A stretch of DNA of 64,000 bases from Isochrysis galbana (GCA_018136815.1 CM030931.1:5400148-5464147); one strand, 5' to 3'; positions 33,714 through 44,443 are shown, counted from the stretch's first letter. The notes: generated from the sequence alone by a model not told the origin. Made by a program: numbers and translations.

Positions 33714-33834
33714 GCGATGCTCCTCGCGGCGGGCGGGAGCGCGCGGGAGAAGGGGGAGGGGGGGGGGGAGGGGGGGTAGAAAGTAGAGAGATGGGTGCCC
33801 CTCGCTCACCCTCTCACCCTAGATCCTAGATGCG

Positions 33835-34370
33835 GCATGCGTATTTCCGTATTTGGACGAAGGCCAAATACTACAGAATGTATGCACCGTATTTGAAACT
33901 GCCTCAATACGACCCTCCGTATTTGGGCGGTGACGCAGGCGCGCGCGCCTAAGTCCCCACGCCATCATCCTGTTTTGGTCTCGTAGTCGTAGGCGTAGGC
34001 GTAGGCGGGGGGACCAAAGCCAAACTCCAAACTTGAATAGAAATCCTAGATGTGAAAGACTGAAATAGAAACAACGTTTTTTGTTTTTTTTCGGAGGCCA
34101 AAAACAGTGTTTTTCACCGTCTTTCAAAGACCCTCCGTTTTTGCCACCGTTTTTCGACGGCCGCGCGCGAGCGCGCGAGCGCGCGGAGGTGCGAGCGAGC
34201 GAGCGAGCGCGCTCGGCCTAGATGGGAAATACGTTTTTATTTACCGTTTTTCCGTGAAGGCCAAAAATCAAAACAGGCCGTTTTTGCCGTTTTTGCAGCC
34301 CCTTCCGTTTTTGTCTCCGTTTTTGAATGGCAACGCGAGCACTCATGCACCGCGCGCTGAGCATGAACAT
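33835..34370. repeat. Three diverged copies of a 110-130 bp repeat built on CCGT(A/T)TTTG
   Basis: Copies at about 33840-33955, 34085-34190 and 34225-34360. Each has, in order, a (C)CGTTTTT or CGTATTT block, GGAGGCCAAA or AAGGCCAAA, a CCGT(A/C/T)TTT block, CC(C)TCCGT(A/T)TTTG, and a terminal GCGCGCG-rich segment. The middle copy is followed by a GAGCGAGC microsatellite. Not recognised as a known element. Confidence 0.6.
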
Positions 34371-34394
34371 ATGCGTGCGCACTTACGCGTGCTT

Positions 34395-34620
34395 GGAGAG
34401 AAAGGGAGGGGGGAAGGGAGAGAGGGTGGGGGGGGGAGGGGGGGCAGAGAGAGAAGGGTGATGAAGGGGAGAGTGAGAGGGAGGGAGGGAGAGGGAGGGG
34501 GGGGCACAGAGCGAGAGGGAGGGAGAGGGAGGGAGAGGGAGAGAGAGAAGGGAGCAAGGGAGCAAGAGGGAGCGCAAGAGAGAGGGAGAGGAAGAGCGAG
34601 GGGGAGAGGGAGCAATGTCG
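34395..34620. repeat. Purine-rich low-complexity tract
   Basis: GGGA/GAGA/GGGGGG runs on the + strand with no gene content. Long ORFs over it on both strands are compositional. Confidence 0.85.
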
Positions 34621-35479
34621 AGTCGAGCGGAGCCGGAGGGCTCTGAGCCACTCCGTCGCGAGCGGCACCAGCGGCTAGCGCGGCGCTTTGGCCCTCCTCC
34701 CCGCCGGGAGTCGGGTGAATGAAATTCTGGATGGGGTCGGGCATCCCCATTTGGGTGTCCGGACTGCGGAACGAACGGCGAGCGAAGGGCTGTGGGGCGG
34801 TGAGGCGCTCCTAGCGGCCCTAGAGTGTTGGATTGTTGGATTGTAAGAGATTGTTAGACCTACAAAGAACTCTTCCCTCAGGGAGGGACCCTAGGCTGCT
34901 TGAGTGCAGCGACGCAGCGAACAACGACGGACAACGATGCTGAGAGCTGAGAACAACAGGATACACCGACTCACGAACACACCGGAATCATTCACCCAAA
35001 CCAAGCAAATTATCAAGCAACCGCGACCCCAAATCACCTATAACCCAAACACGTCGCGAGAGACGGAGAGAGAGAGCGAGAGCGAGAGAGAGACTCCGTC
35101 CGAGCGGATCAGGTGGGCAAAGCGGTCGTTCATCTCCTTGGCCATGCTAGGCTGTGACCAAACGGTGGTCTTGTTGAGGTTGGAGTCACCGAGCTTGCGG
35201 AGGTACGCCCGGACGACGCGGTGTGACAGCTCTACCAAGTCCAGGCCAGGAGGGCGGGCGAGGAGGAGGTCCCACTCCATCGACGCGGAGTCTCGCGAGT
35301 AGCCGGGGACGTTGGAGGCGTAAGTCTCGTCGGCACGGCACAGCAGCAGATCACAAGCCAGGAGGCTGGAGGGGATTGACTGCGAGGGCGGTGTCCTCTA
35401 TGATCTCGTTGAGAAGGGCGGAGAACCTGGCATTGCCCGTGTCAGGCCCGGAAGCGGCGGCCAGGAGCCAGGAGTCACG
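34621..35479. other. Intergenic, possibly upstream part of a hAT relic
   Basis: No convincing coding motif. The 35220-35480 stretch has host-like GC composition and may be decayed transposase sequence joined to the fragment that follows. Confidence 0.3.
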
Positions 35480-35994
35480 GTGTGGAAGCCCCACCCCAAG
35501 CCCAAGCCCATGTCCGCAGGATCGTCGTCCGAGGCCAACGGCTCGACGACCTCTACCTCTACCTCTCTGGACCCCACTCCCGAGACCAATGTGGAGGAGC
35601 CCGCGGAGGCGGTCGAGGACGAAGCTGCGTGTGGCAACTCGCAGGACCTCACCAAGAAGCGCAAGGTGTCGCTTGGAGGTCTGCTCGCCTCTCGTGCCAA
35701 GAAGATCGTGCAGCAACCGTTATCGATGGTGATGGAGGTCGACGAGCTCGACGCTTATCTCGAGGACGCCGAGGAGCCCGACATAGAGGTAGATGTATTG
35801 GCTGGTGGCGGACCAAGGAGAGCAAATGGCCCGCGTTGGCAAAGATGGTCAAGCAATACTTCGCGGCACCAGCCTCGTCAGCCGGCATAGAGCGTGTCTT
35901 TTCTGCAGCCGGGAAGATGCATGGGGACCTGCAGAAGTCCGCCAAGGACTCCACTCTGGAGCATTCGTTGTTCGCCTCGTTCAATACTGACTAA
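35480..35994 (+). pseudogene. hAT-family transposase C-terminal (dimerisation) fragment, frameshifted
   Basis: The upstream frame gives an acidic linker ending LDAYLEDAEEPDIEVD. A shift at about 35795-35805 leads to the hAT dimerisation domain: WWRTKESKWPALAKMVKQYF, then APASSAGIERVFSAAGKM, the diagnostic block with the ER-FS-AG residues. It closes with EHSLFASFNTD and TAA. No catalytic (DDE) region or zinc finger is upstream. This is an inactive relic; the frameshift sits between the linker and the WWRTKE block. Confidence 0.8.
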
Positions 35995-36248
35995 GGCTGA
36001 GTAGTTGTACACTTAGTAGTCCCATTGTGATGAGTGTGTGTTAGTGTATTAGTGTGCAATGTGCAATGTGCAATGATACATTGATTGAGAAAGATGCTAG
36101 ATGCTAGCGAGCAAGAGGAGGAGGAGGGAGGCAAGGGTGAGGGAGGCGGGGAGGGGGAGGCGAGAGCACGTGAGCGCGCGCAGGGCAGGCTAGCGGGCCG
36201 TTGCCGTTGCGCCTCGAGTGCTGAACAAGTAGTAGTTAACTCAGTTAA

Positions 36249-37394
36249 ATTTTTTTAAAATTTTTAACAAATTTTTATGGGTCGCGGCGCGGCAAAGGAA
36301 CGGGACTAGCGCTCACTCAAGACAGGACACCCTGCCGCGGCAAGCGCAAGCACCCTTCCCCCCTTATGCCACCCAGCTCTTCACTAGCTTTCTACCTGCG
36401 CTAGCCAGAGCGCCCCTCCCTCCACACTCAGACAGCCCCCCACGCCAGGATCCTGTTCTGGTCTTGCAGGCAAGGGGGCCTAATGGGAGGGAGAGGAGCA
36501 ACTCCTCAGAGAGGAGCTGTGGGGAAGGAGATGTCTGAGTGGGGGCGCTATACCCTTGCGCTACGTATGGGCAGCGACGCCGCCTCAAGACATGTCCTCC
36601 CTCTTGTCTTGAGTCGAAATTTTTGGTGCTTGAAGCAGAGGGCAAGGGGGTTTGTGCTTCTTGGGTTAGTTGTAGTTGGAAGAGGGAGTGGGAGAGGGAG
36701 TGAAGTGTTGGAAGAGGGCCCAAGGCAGGGCACTGAGCTGAAGGTAATTGTGGCCCACAAGAGTGGGGTGAAAACGTGAAGTGTATCAACAAGGGTCTTG
36801 AGTTGAAATTTTTGGTGCTTTGAACAGAGGGCGAGGGGGTTCGTTCTGTTTGGGTTGGTTCTAGAGGGAAGGGAGAGTAGGAGAGGGAGTCAAGTGTTGA
36901 AGGAGGGCCCAAGGCAGGGCACTGAGTTGTAGGTTCTTGTGGCCCACAGGAGTGGGGTGAAAACGAGAAGTGAGTCAACATGTTGAAAAACAGAGGCACA
37001 AGTTGCTCTCCGTAGGAGATTGATGGTTGTGAAGTGCCCTCCCATGTTGGGTGCACTGATGGTAGAGGTTTCCACCATGGGGAGGGCAGCTGAGCTGCCC
37101 TCCCACATGAGGTGCTCTTGGGGTGGGAGGGTTTCCCACTGTTGGAGGGGGTCTCAAAGACCCCCTGCATGCTACGCAGAGCCATGGGGGCAACCTGTTC
37201 GGTGCCAGTGCTCGCCACCCCGCGCGCTTGCGCGGGCGTGGTTTGGATGGGCTGGACGGGCTCTGAGAGGGCTTTCTGACGAGCCGCCTCGGGCGGCATG
37301 GGGCGTCCCAGGTGGGGCGCGGTGGCGAGGGTCGCCTGGGGCTCGGGAGCGGTCGCGGCACGCTCCATAGTTCAAACTATAACAATAGTTTTTC
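36249..37394 (-). mobile_element. Hairpin/MERA-type retroelement, full-length 1146 bp, with target-site duplication
   Basis: Bounded by a perfect 19-bp duplication TAGTAGTTAACTCAGTTAA at 36230-36248 and 37395-37413. On the minus strand the element starts 3 nt before a hairpin AAACTAT-TGTT-ATAGTTT (37391-37374), linker GAACT, ATG at 37368, and ends in an AT-rich tail at 36249-36285. The second copy of the family lies at 40151-41295 in the opposite orientation. The duplication length and absence of terminal repeats indicate insertion by target-primed reverse transcription. No reverse transcriptase is encoded, so mobilisation would need a partner such as the LINE family at 45687. Confidence 0.9.
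36364..37368 (-). CDS. ORF of the 1.15-kb element, 334 residues, function unknown
   Basis: Starts MERAATAPEPQATLATAPHL and stays open to 36364. It is Pro/Ser/Thr rich, and its middle is a tandem duplication of about 60 residues, each with a HSCGPQ block, QCPALGP, TLxSLSxS and STKNFxSR. There are no zinc finger, endonuclease or reverse-transcriptase motifs. In the other copy (40177) the same sequence is broken by a small insertion near 40400, so either this copy is the functional one or the frame is not under constraint. No function can be assigned. Confidence 0.45.
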   Translation of the reverse strand: MERAATAPEPQATLATAPHLGRPMPPEAARQKALSEPVQPIQTTPAQARGVASTGTEQVAPMALRSMQGVFETPSNSGKPSHPKSTSCGRAAQLPSPWWKPLPSVHPTWEGTSQPSISYGEQLVPLFFNMLTHFSFSPHSCGPQEPTTQCPALGPPSTLDSLSYSPFPLEPTQTERTPSPSVQSTKNFNSRPLLIHFTFSPHSCGPQLPSAQCPALGPLPTLHSLSHSLFQLQLTQEAQTPLPSASSTKNFDSRQEGGHVLRRRRCPYVAQGYSAPTQTSPSPQLLSEELLLSLPLGPLACKTRTGSWRGGLSECGGRGALASAGRKLVKSWVA

Positions 37395-37499
37395 TAGTAG
37401 TTAACTCAGTTAACTGGCCTTCGGGCGCAGCGCCAGGCAGTTAGTAACTACGTGGCGCCACTCTAGGGGCAGTTAGTGGCAGTTAACTAAGTTACCTAG

Positions 37500-37815
<316 letters not shown>

Positions 37816-38548
37816 AGTCCGAATTGTGTATTTGACCCTCGAGCCCTCGTTCTCTCCCTCTCTCCCTCTCTCTCCTCGGTTTCTCGTGGGCACTTCCGTC
37901 TCTGCTCAGCAGAGAGGGGGGGGGGGCCTTTAACCTTCAACGTATATTTCCGGCCTTTTACTGTTAATGTCGGAGTCGGAGTGCAGAGGGTTGGGGTTGG
38001 GTTGTGTGGTGTTGTTTCAGTGAGCGCGTGTTGGTGGCATGCTGGCATGCAGACCCCCTAAGTACCCCAAGCCCCGAGTCTTCCGAGTAACCCTTTCGAG
38101 TCTACGAGTCCCTACGAGTCCCGAACTGGCAGTATCTGTTCGCCGCGCCCTCCCTCGCGCTCTCGCTCTCGCGCTCTCCGTCACTCCGATTCCGATCCGC
38201 GTTCCGCGTTCTTCCGTGCACTTCTCCCGTCCATATCAAATGCCCGTCCATGGCCTCCCCCCTTCCCCGGATGAACCATGCGCCACGCTAGCCGCCGGTG
38301 CGCCTTCGCGACTCGTTCCCAAAGTGGAAACGAGCATCGCTCTGACAAAATAAGGACCCCAGCGGACAGCAAGAGGCAAGAGAAGTCGCGTAGGCTGGGC
38401 CTCAGTCAGGCTCCAGAGCTCCAGAGCCCCATTTCTATATTTATCCCACCTCTCCATCCACGGCGCGAGAGAATATAAAAAGGGGAAGAAGGGGGCTCGA
38501 CGGTATTCTTGGCGGACGCGGGGAAGATGCGCAAGAAGAGGAAGAAGA

Positions 38549-38595
<47 letters not shown>

Positions 38596-38880
38596 AGAGA
38601 GAGAGAGGGGGGGGGGGGGGCGGGGGGGGCGGCGGGGGCGGGGAGAGAGAGGACAAGATGGGGGACGCTCACTGCCGGGGCTGGATTCCGGCTGGAGACT
38701 AAGAGCTTCTATCAATTTACGTGAAGAAGGCCTCGACGACGTAGGTGGGAAGGCACACATATGCTACGGACGCCACCAGAGACTACACTTCACTCTAGAG
38801 ACCAAGAGATAGAGAGAGATATGATCCACGAGAAATGGTGAAGATCTTCGGAAGACGAAGAGAAGAGAGAGAGAGAGAGC
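37816..38880. other. Intergenic; CT/GA mirror near 38550-38610
   Basis: No gene recognised. A 45-base CT array (38551-38594) turns directly into GA (38595-38608), forming a short palindromic microsatellite, followed by poly-G. Confidence 0.5.
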
Positions 38881-39126
38881 AGGATGAGATTTTTCTGCGT
38901 CTTGTGTGGAGAGGAGAAAAGGGGCGGCCGCGGGGCCAAGTACAATAAAGGAAAGAAAGAAGAATCTAGACGAGGCGTTTCTTCACTGCTCTCGCGGGAT
39001 CTCTCTCTCCCCTCTCTCTCCGCTCTCTCTTCCCTCTCTCTCCCCCTTTCTCCCCATCTCTCTCCCTCTCTCCCCACACTCGCCGCCCTCGCCCTCCCCC
39101 ACCCGCACCCCGCCGAGCTCCTCGCG

Positions 39127-39714
39127 ATGCCCAGCTACCCCACCCGCGACGTCCCCTTCCTCTGCCTAGTGGGCGCCTCGGCCGCTTCCTTCTGGCGCGG
39201 CGCGTGGTACGCGATGGATGCTCTGCTCTTCCCCGATGACCTCCCCCTCTCTTGCGCCGCCTCCCTCTCGCTTGGCTTTGGCGGCTTCGCCACTCTCCAC
39301 TCCGCTCTACCCCACCTCCGCTCCGCTCCCCCCTTTGCAAGAGGCCTAGCCCTCTACTGTGCGGCTCTGGGCAACGTGTTCGCGTGGCGGGGTGTGTGGT
39401 TGGGGTGGGATCTGCTCACAGGCACGGGCGCTGCCGCGATACTCCCCCCTGGGCCTCAGCTCGCGCCGGAAGAGGAGAGGAAGGCAAGGCAGGAGCACCT
39501 GAGGGGAGCACTCGCATCGCACTTCACCGCCACCGCGCTGCTCTTTGGCCTGAGGCACATGACTTCGACTCTCGCGCCGCCAGCGAGGATTGGTGTCCTC
39601 TCAGATACGCAGTCGTACGCCGCTATCCCGCGCATGAAGGGCCACTTTCTGCCGGATGTGGGCATGTTCATTAACCCCAAGGCGCTACCACGCCAGTGGA
39701 AGATGCGCCGATGA
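39127..39714 (+). CDS. Small multi-pass membrane protein with two WRG-W-D motifs (Fuseless-like)
   Basis: A single 195-residue frame, ATG 39127 to TGA 39714. Two similar halves carry the motif SFWRGAWYAMD (residues about 20-30) and FAWRGVWLGWD (about 93-103), each next to hydrophobic stretches (FLCLVGASAAS, LSLGFGGFATLH, ALYCAALGNV, HFTATALLFGL). The repeated W-R-G-x-W-x-x-x-D pattern resembles the Fuseless membrane family, but I assign this with moderate confidence only. A CT-rich leader (39000-39085) precedes the start. The gene lies between two inverted copies of a 1.15-kb retroelement. No enzymatic motif seen. Confidence 0.6.
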   Translation: MPSYPTRDVPFLCLVGASAASFWRGAWYAMDALLFPDDLPLSCAASLSLGFGGFATLHSALPHLRSAPPFARGLALYCAALGNVFAWRGVWLGWDLLTGTGAAAILPPGPQLAPEEERKARQEHLRGALASHFTATALLFGLRHMTSTLAPPARIGVLSDTQSYAAIPRMKGHFLPDVGMFINPKALPRQWKMRR

Positions 39715-40150
39715 AGCGCTCTCGGGTGCGCGGAGACGCCTATCCCCGGGTGGTGCCTGGTTAGACCACTAGCTGTACATTTGCGATTTTGTTAACCTGC
39801 GAGCATACACGGTCATGCGCGCCGGCAAATGGTGCGGGAGCGGTGACGCGAAGGACAGCGAGATATGGTGCACAGCTGGCCATGGCTGATCCTACCGCTT
39901 GCGCTGAATGTGCCCGACAAGATAGTTTTGATCCTACTCGTAAACGTATGCTGTGACGTTGCCGTTTGTATTATGCGCACCCCTTGTGTATCGCTTGAAT
40001 GATCGCAGGTGTACGTGCGTGCGTGCATGTGCATAGCGGTGTGAGCATAGTGAATGTACAACGTGCGTCACGATAGACGATAGAGTGCTTTACATCGGTT
40101 GGCGGAAATGAATAAATAAATATACCTTGTACTATTCTCACACCACACAC

Positions 40151-41295
40151 ATAAAACTATTGTTATAGTTTGACCTATGGAGCGTGCCGCGACCGCTCCC
40201 GAGCCCCAGGCGACCCTCGCCACCGCGCCCCACCTGGGACGCCCCACGCCGCCCGAGGCGGCTCGTCAGAAAGCCCTCTCAAAGCCCATCCAGCCCATCC
40301 AAACCACACCCGCGCAAGCGCGCGGGGTGGCGAGCACTGGCACCGAACAGGTTGCCACCATGGCTCTGCGTAGCATGCAGGGGGTCTTGGAGACCCCCTC
40401 CACTCCAACAGTGGGAAACCCTCCCACCCCAAGAGCACCTCATGTGGGAGGGCAGCTCAGCTGCCCTCCCCATGGTGGAAACCTCTACCATCAGTGCACC
40501 CAACATGGGAGGGCACTTCACAACCATCAATCTCCTACGGAGAGCACCCTAAGCCTCTGTTTTCCATGTTGAGTCACTTCTCGTTTTCACGCCGCTCCTT
40601 TGGGCCACAAGAACCTACAACTCAGTGCCCTGCCTTGGGCACTCCTTCAACACTTGACTCCCTCTCCCACTCTCCCTTCCCTCTACAACCAACCCAAGTA
40701 GCACGACCCCCCTCGCCCTCTGTTCAAAGCACCAAAAATTTCAACTCAAGACTCATGTTGATACACCTCTCGTTTTCACCCCACTCTTGTGGGCCACAAT
40801 CACCTACAACTCAGTGCCCTGCCTTGGGCCCTCTTCCAACACTTCACTCCCTCTCCCACTCCCTCTTGGAACTACAAGCAACCCAAGAAGCACAACCCCC
40901 CTCGCCCTCTGTTTCAAGCACCAAAAATTTCGACTCAAGACAAGAGGGAGGATATGTCTTGAGGCGGCGTCGCTGCCCATGCCTAGCGCAAGGGTATAGC
41001 GCCCCCACTCAGACATCTCCTTCCCCACAGCTCCTCTCTGAGGAGTTGCTCCTCTCCCTCCCATTAGGCCCCCTTGCCTGCGAGACCAAAACAGGATCCT
41101 GGCGTGGGGGGCTGTTTGAGTGTGGAGGGAGGGGCGCTCCAGCTAGCGCAGGTAGAAAGCTAGTGAAGAGCTGGGTGGCATAAGGGGGAAGGGTGCTTGC
41201 GCTTGCCGCGGCAGGGAGTCCTGTCTTGAGTTAGCGCTAGTTCCGTTCCTTTGCCGCGCCGCGACCCATAAAAATTTGTTAAAAATTTAAAAAAT
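40151..41295 (+). mobile_element. Hairpin/MERA-type retroelement, full-length 1145 bp, with target-site duplication
   Basis: Bounded by a perfect 18-bp duplication TATTCTCACACCACACAC at 40133-40150 and 41296-41313. The 5' hairpin AAACTAT-TGTT-ATAGTTT is at 40154-40171, 3 nt from the element start; linker GACCT; ATG at 40177 (MERAATAPEP). The 3' tail is AT-rich (41270-41295). It is the sister of the minus-strand copy at 36249-37394, nearly the same length, but its ORF is frameshifted by a small insertion near 40400 (stop at 40572; the remainder reads in another frame to 41183). Confidence 0.92.
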
Positions 41296-41708
41296 TATTC
41301 TCACACCACACACGCAGCTGGACTCACCACTCTCTTTCACGCAGCAAACTTTCTACACCCCCACTCCGCCCCGGCCCTTCTCGGCAGAATTTTGCAGACT
41401 TTTCCCTTGATTCCGGCCGAAGGCGCGGGTTTGGAGTTTGTACTTGTGGAGATGGACTGACCCCAGGATCCGGGTAAGGCTCTTGGCTCTTGAGACTCCA
41501 TCCTTGGCAATCCACGCGTCGGTAGGCGGTAGGCGGCCTATCGACTTGGGTAGCGGGTGAAGATACTTGGGAAGGCTTGGGCAAGGGCAAGGGTGCAGTG
41601 GTAGCGGGGTCCGCGCACGGCGGCGAGGGCGGATTTGGCGGTGCAGAGGGCGGTGTTGGGTCCATTGGAGAACATATTGATTGAGTCTATCTCTAGTGGA
41701 TGGTTTCT

Positions 41709-42630
41709 CAACCTACTTTTATAAGTGGGGGTCAATGGGGGCCTCGCGCCCCCCTCTCTCCATCGCGGACACCCCCCGGGGTGGGCCCGTACAATCAACC
41801 CCAGCCCCTGCCCTTTGGCAGGGGCTGGGCAATCAACACTCTGACCCAGACCCCTAGTGGGCGCGGGCCGAGACTCGCACTCCCACGCCCAGCATGGGCC
41901 TGCCCTCGAGCTGACTCCCCCCCCTCCCCTGGTCGCCAGGCATACAGAGGCCACTGGGAGGCTCCAATGGCCAGCGTGGCAAGCGTGGGAGAGGCAGGGG
42001 GGGCCAGGGGCTGAGCCCCAGCCTCCACTGCCCCCTGAGCTGCCCTTGCTGGCCCTCTGGGAGCCCCCAAAGGCCCTCTGAGAGCAGGCCGTGGCGCGCC
42101 GCATGGCGACGCGCCGCAGGGAGAGGGGCGGAGGAGAATGGAGAGAGGGAGAGGGGGGAATTTGCGCCCCCCCCGATGGAGTGCGGTAAGAAACGGGCCC
42201 CGTTTGCGTTAGCAAACGGGCGAAGGGGGGCGGCTGGCGACAGGAGGGGCGAGAAGAAGGGAGTGGCTCAAGACGTCCCTGTGGCAGGTATCGGGGGGCG
42301 CAGTCATTTATTTCTTCGAGGACTGCTCGCGGCGCGAGCTGTAAGGGCCGTTCTGCTTCACGACGAGAGGTCCCTCCCCCCCCCCCGGTGGTTTTCCCCG
42401 GAGAGTCGGCCGGCGTCGACCGGTCCGCCTCAATGGGTTTTCCCTCATTGTAACTTGTGGGGAGTTATAATGGGAGCCGGGGGTTTGCGAGGGGGGAGAT
42501 TTGAAGGGATGCATATGTGTATGTGTCTGTGTCATCACTTCAAGGCGTGCGGGCAAGTGCGCTGAGGGGTGTCGTGATAGTACCGGGCTAGTGGGAGTAG
42601 TGGTACTAACGCTCAGTTGTTTTATTATTA
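41709..42630 (+). mobile_element. Hairpin-type non-autonomous retroelement, 922 bp, with target-site duplication
   Basis: Perfect 17-bp duplication TCTAGTGGATGGTTTCT at 41692-41708 and 42631-42647. The 5' hairpin CCTACTT-TTAT-AAGTGGG (41712-41729, one T-G pair) begins 3 nt from the start. ATG follows at 41735 in GTCAATGGGGGCCTCGCGCC. The body is GC-rich with many local inverted repeats, for example AGCCCCTGCC...GGCAGGGGCT at 41802-41828 and CCCGTTTGC...GCAAACGGG near 42197-42220. No long conserved protein. A relative lies inverted at 43732-44443. Confidence 0.85.
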
Positions 42631-42947
42631 TCTAGTGGATGGTTTCTAGAGAGAGACCACACACAAGGCACTGGGGGTTCAAGGGTACGAGGGGTCATGT
42701 TACGGCGCTTCGATCGCAGAGCGCTGCGACGGCTGCTGGACGCGTACGGAGGCACGCCACACCACTTTCTGACGTAAACAAGGACAACACGTAATAAACA
42801 CGGGAGCGAAAGCCACGGTGGGTCAACAGAGAAAGCAAAGAAGGAACCAATGGGCCGGAAGAGAACTCGTGCCATCCTTAGGCCGTCATCCTAGAGGAAG
42901 GAGAATTGCCCACAAAAAAGGCGCGAACGGGATTCGCCCATGCTTAG

Positions 42948-43265
42948 TCAAGATCCTATATAATTCATCGGGGAATAGCGTCTCAACGCGAGCACAGCGG
43001 CGTGCAGTTTACCTATAGCTTTTTGTAGCTTAGCCATGGAGTAGCTGGTATTCTGTAATAGATAAATCGCGCGATCGCATGACTTTATACCCTCTTCGCT
43101 AGCTTTTATAATCACCTTATGATTCTCGATTTGTATCGAGAGATGTGCCACCAAGCCCGCCGCCATTTGTTTGTTGTATTCACGGCCACATTTTTTTTTT
43201 GTACCGACGCATTGCGTATTGGGAAACGAGGGGTACCAAATGAAGGCAAACGACCTAGGTATCAA
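42948..43265 (-). CDS. Unrecognised AT-richer ORF, helical, start overlaps a direct repeat
   Basis: A 105-codon frame on the minus strand. The N-terminal about 25 residues are encoded by the repeat at 43186-43258; the rest is a charged, probably coiled helical protein (LVAHLSIQIENHKVII, IKSCDRAIYLLQNT, LQKAIGKLHAAVLALRR). Composition is more AT-rich than flanking DNA. I do not recognise a family. It may be a relic of an inserted element; compare the AT-rich ORFs at 2810 and 4391. Confidence 0.3.
   Translation of the reverse strand: MIPRSFAFIWYPSFPNTQCVGTKKKCGREYNKQMAAGLVAHLSIQIENHKVIIKASEEGIKSCDRAIYLLQNTSYSMAKLQKAIGKLHAAVLALRRYSPMNYIGS
43186..43258 (+). repeat. 73-bp direct repeat, copy 1
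   Basis: Begins CCACA, a T10 run and GTACCGACGCATTGCGTATT, and ends AACGACCTAG. The second copy at 43659-43730 is identical apart from one T. A shorter, weaker match (ACCAAATGAAGGCAAGC) is at 31193-31209. Confidence 0.9.
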
Positions 43266-43658
43266 GGCTAGGGCTGACCATTAACAGGCAAGTTTTTTGG
43301 AAACCCATTAGTAGTTTTTCAAGGTCAGCACATTAACAGGTTGAGTTTTTTTCTGGGTGTTAACAGGTTGTTTTAGGGGTGTTAATACCCTGTTAGTGGC
43401 CATTAACAGGTTAAACCCATTACAAGCTGTTACCCCAACGTTGGAATACATGTTCGGGGGGGATTCCCTTCCCCCCTCCCCTCCCACCCCCCCCCGACGC
43501 CGGGAGCTGTCCCCCCCCCCCCTCCCCTGCGGGACAGCTCCCACCCAAAAAAAAAACAAGCGACCCCCACCCAAAAAAAAATGAAGCACCCTCAGAACAG
43601 TTCCCGTGTCCCGCGGGTTATCTCTTCGAACAGTCAAGTCAAACGACCTCTTTACCGA

Positions 43659-43730
43659 CCACATTTTTTTTTGTACCGACGCATTGCGTATTGGGAAACG
43701 AGGGGTACCAAATGAAGGCAAACGACCTAG
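43659..43730 (+). repeat. 72-bp direct repeat, copy 2
   Basis: Same sequence as 43186-43258 with one fewer T. It abuts the 3' end of the inverted element 43732-44443. The 400 bp between the copies contain recurring CATTAACAGGTT(G/A) units (43275-43420) and poly-C. Confidence 0.9.
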
Positions 43731-43731
43731 T

Positions 43732-44443
43732 GCACGCACCGACCCCGCGCACCCCAGCACGTCCTCTCCTCGAGTCCACGCTGGGGGAAAACCCCTTTCG
43801 GGTAAAAACAACGCAGGGGGGGGGGGGGCACTCGTGAATGGGAGCCCAGAAGCGCTAATCTCTCTCGCCGAGGCGAGTGGCCGCGGCGAGCCGCGGCCCT
43901 TCCCTCCTGGTTCTGGTGCCCCCGTCTTCTCTTACCCAAACGGGGCGAGAAGACACGTAAACGCCGGAGGGGGGAGCTGCCACTCCCCCCTCCCCTCCCT
44001 CTTTCCTCTTCCTCCTCTCTTCCCTGCGGCTCTGGCCCATGGCGCGCGCCTGCGGCCCCTCTTCAGGTCCCCAGGAGGCCTGCAGGGGCCTGGGAGCACA
44101 GCTCAGGGGGCAGGTGAGGCTGGGGCATTGCCCTGGCCCCTCCTGCCTCTCCCTCGCTGGCTCTCGAGCCCCTGCCGGTCGACAGGAGCTGGCTGGGGGC
44201 TCCTGATCAGGGGGGCCCAGGGGGAGGAGGGGTTGGTCAGAGCGAGAAGCAGGCCAACGCGGGCCAGGGCGTGCGATCTGTGCCCGACTCTCAGGGAGAG
44301 TCTGGGCAGTCTGGGTGAGTCCCCCCTACATGCCAAGAGGCAGCGCAGGGGGGTGGATGGTTCTCGCCCCCCATGAGGGGAGTCGAGAGAGTGGGGGGGG
44401 CGCGAGGCCCCCCTCCATGGCGACCAATCATAAGATTAGTGTC
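43732..44443 (-). mobile_element. Hairpin-type element, inverted relative of 41709-42630
   Basis: On the minus strand the 5' hairpin ACTAATC-TTAT-GATTGGT (44440-44423, one T-G pair), linker CGCC and ATG at 44418 lead into GGAGGGGGGCCTCGCGCCCC, the same opening as the 922-bp element. Similar internal blocks recur (GCCCCGTTTG..., poly-C then TTTTCCCC). The 3' end is set where the direct repeat copy begins. No target-site duplication was identified. Confidence 0.65.

Noticed and set aside
35480-35994. Active hAT transposon
   Set aside because: Frameshift before the dimerisation block, and no catalytic domain or terminal inverted repeats were found.
43186-43730. The 73-bp direct repeat read as a target-site duplication of the neighbouring retroelement
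   Set aside because: Far longer than other duplications in the window, and only one copy abuts the element.
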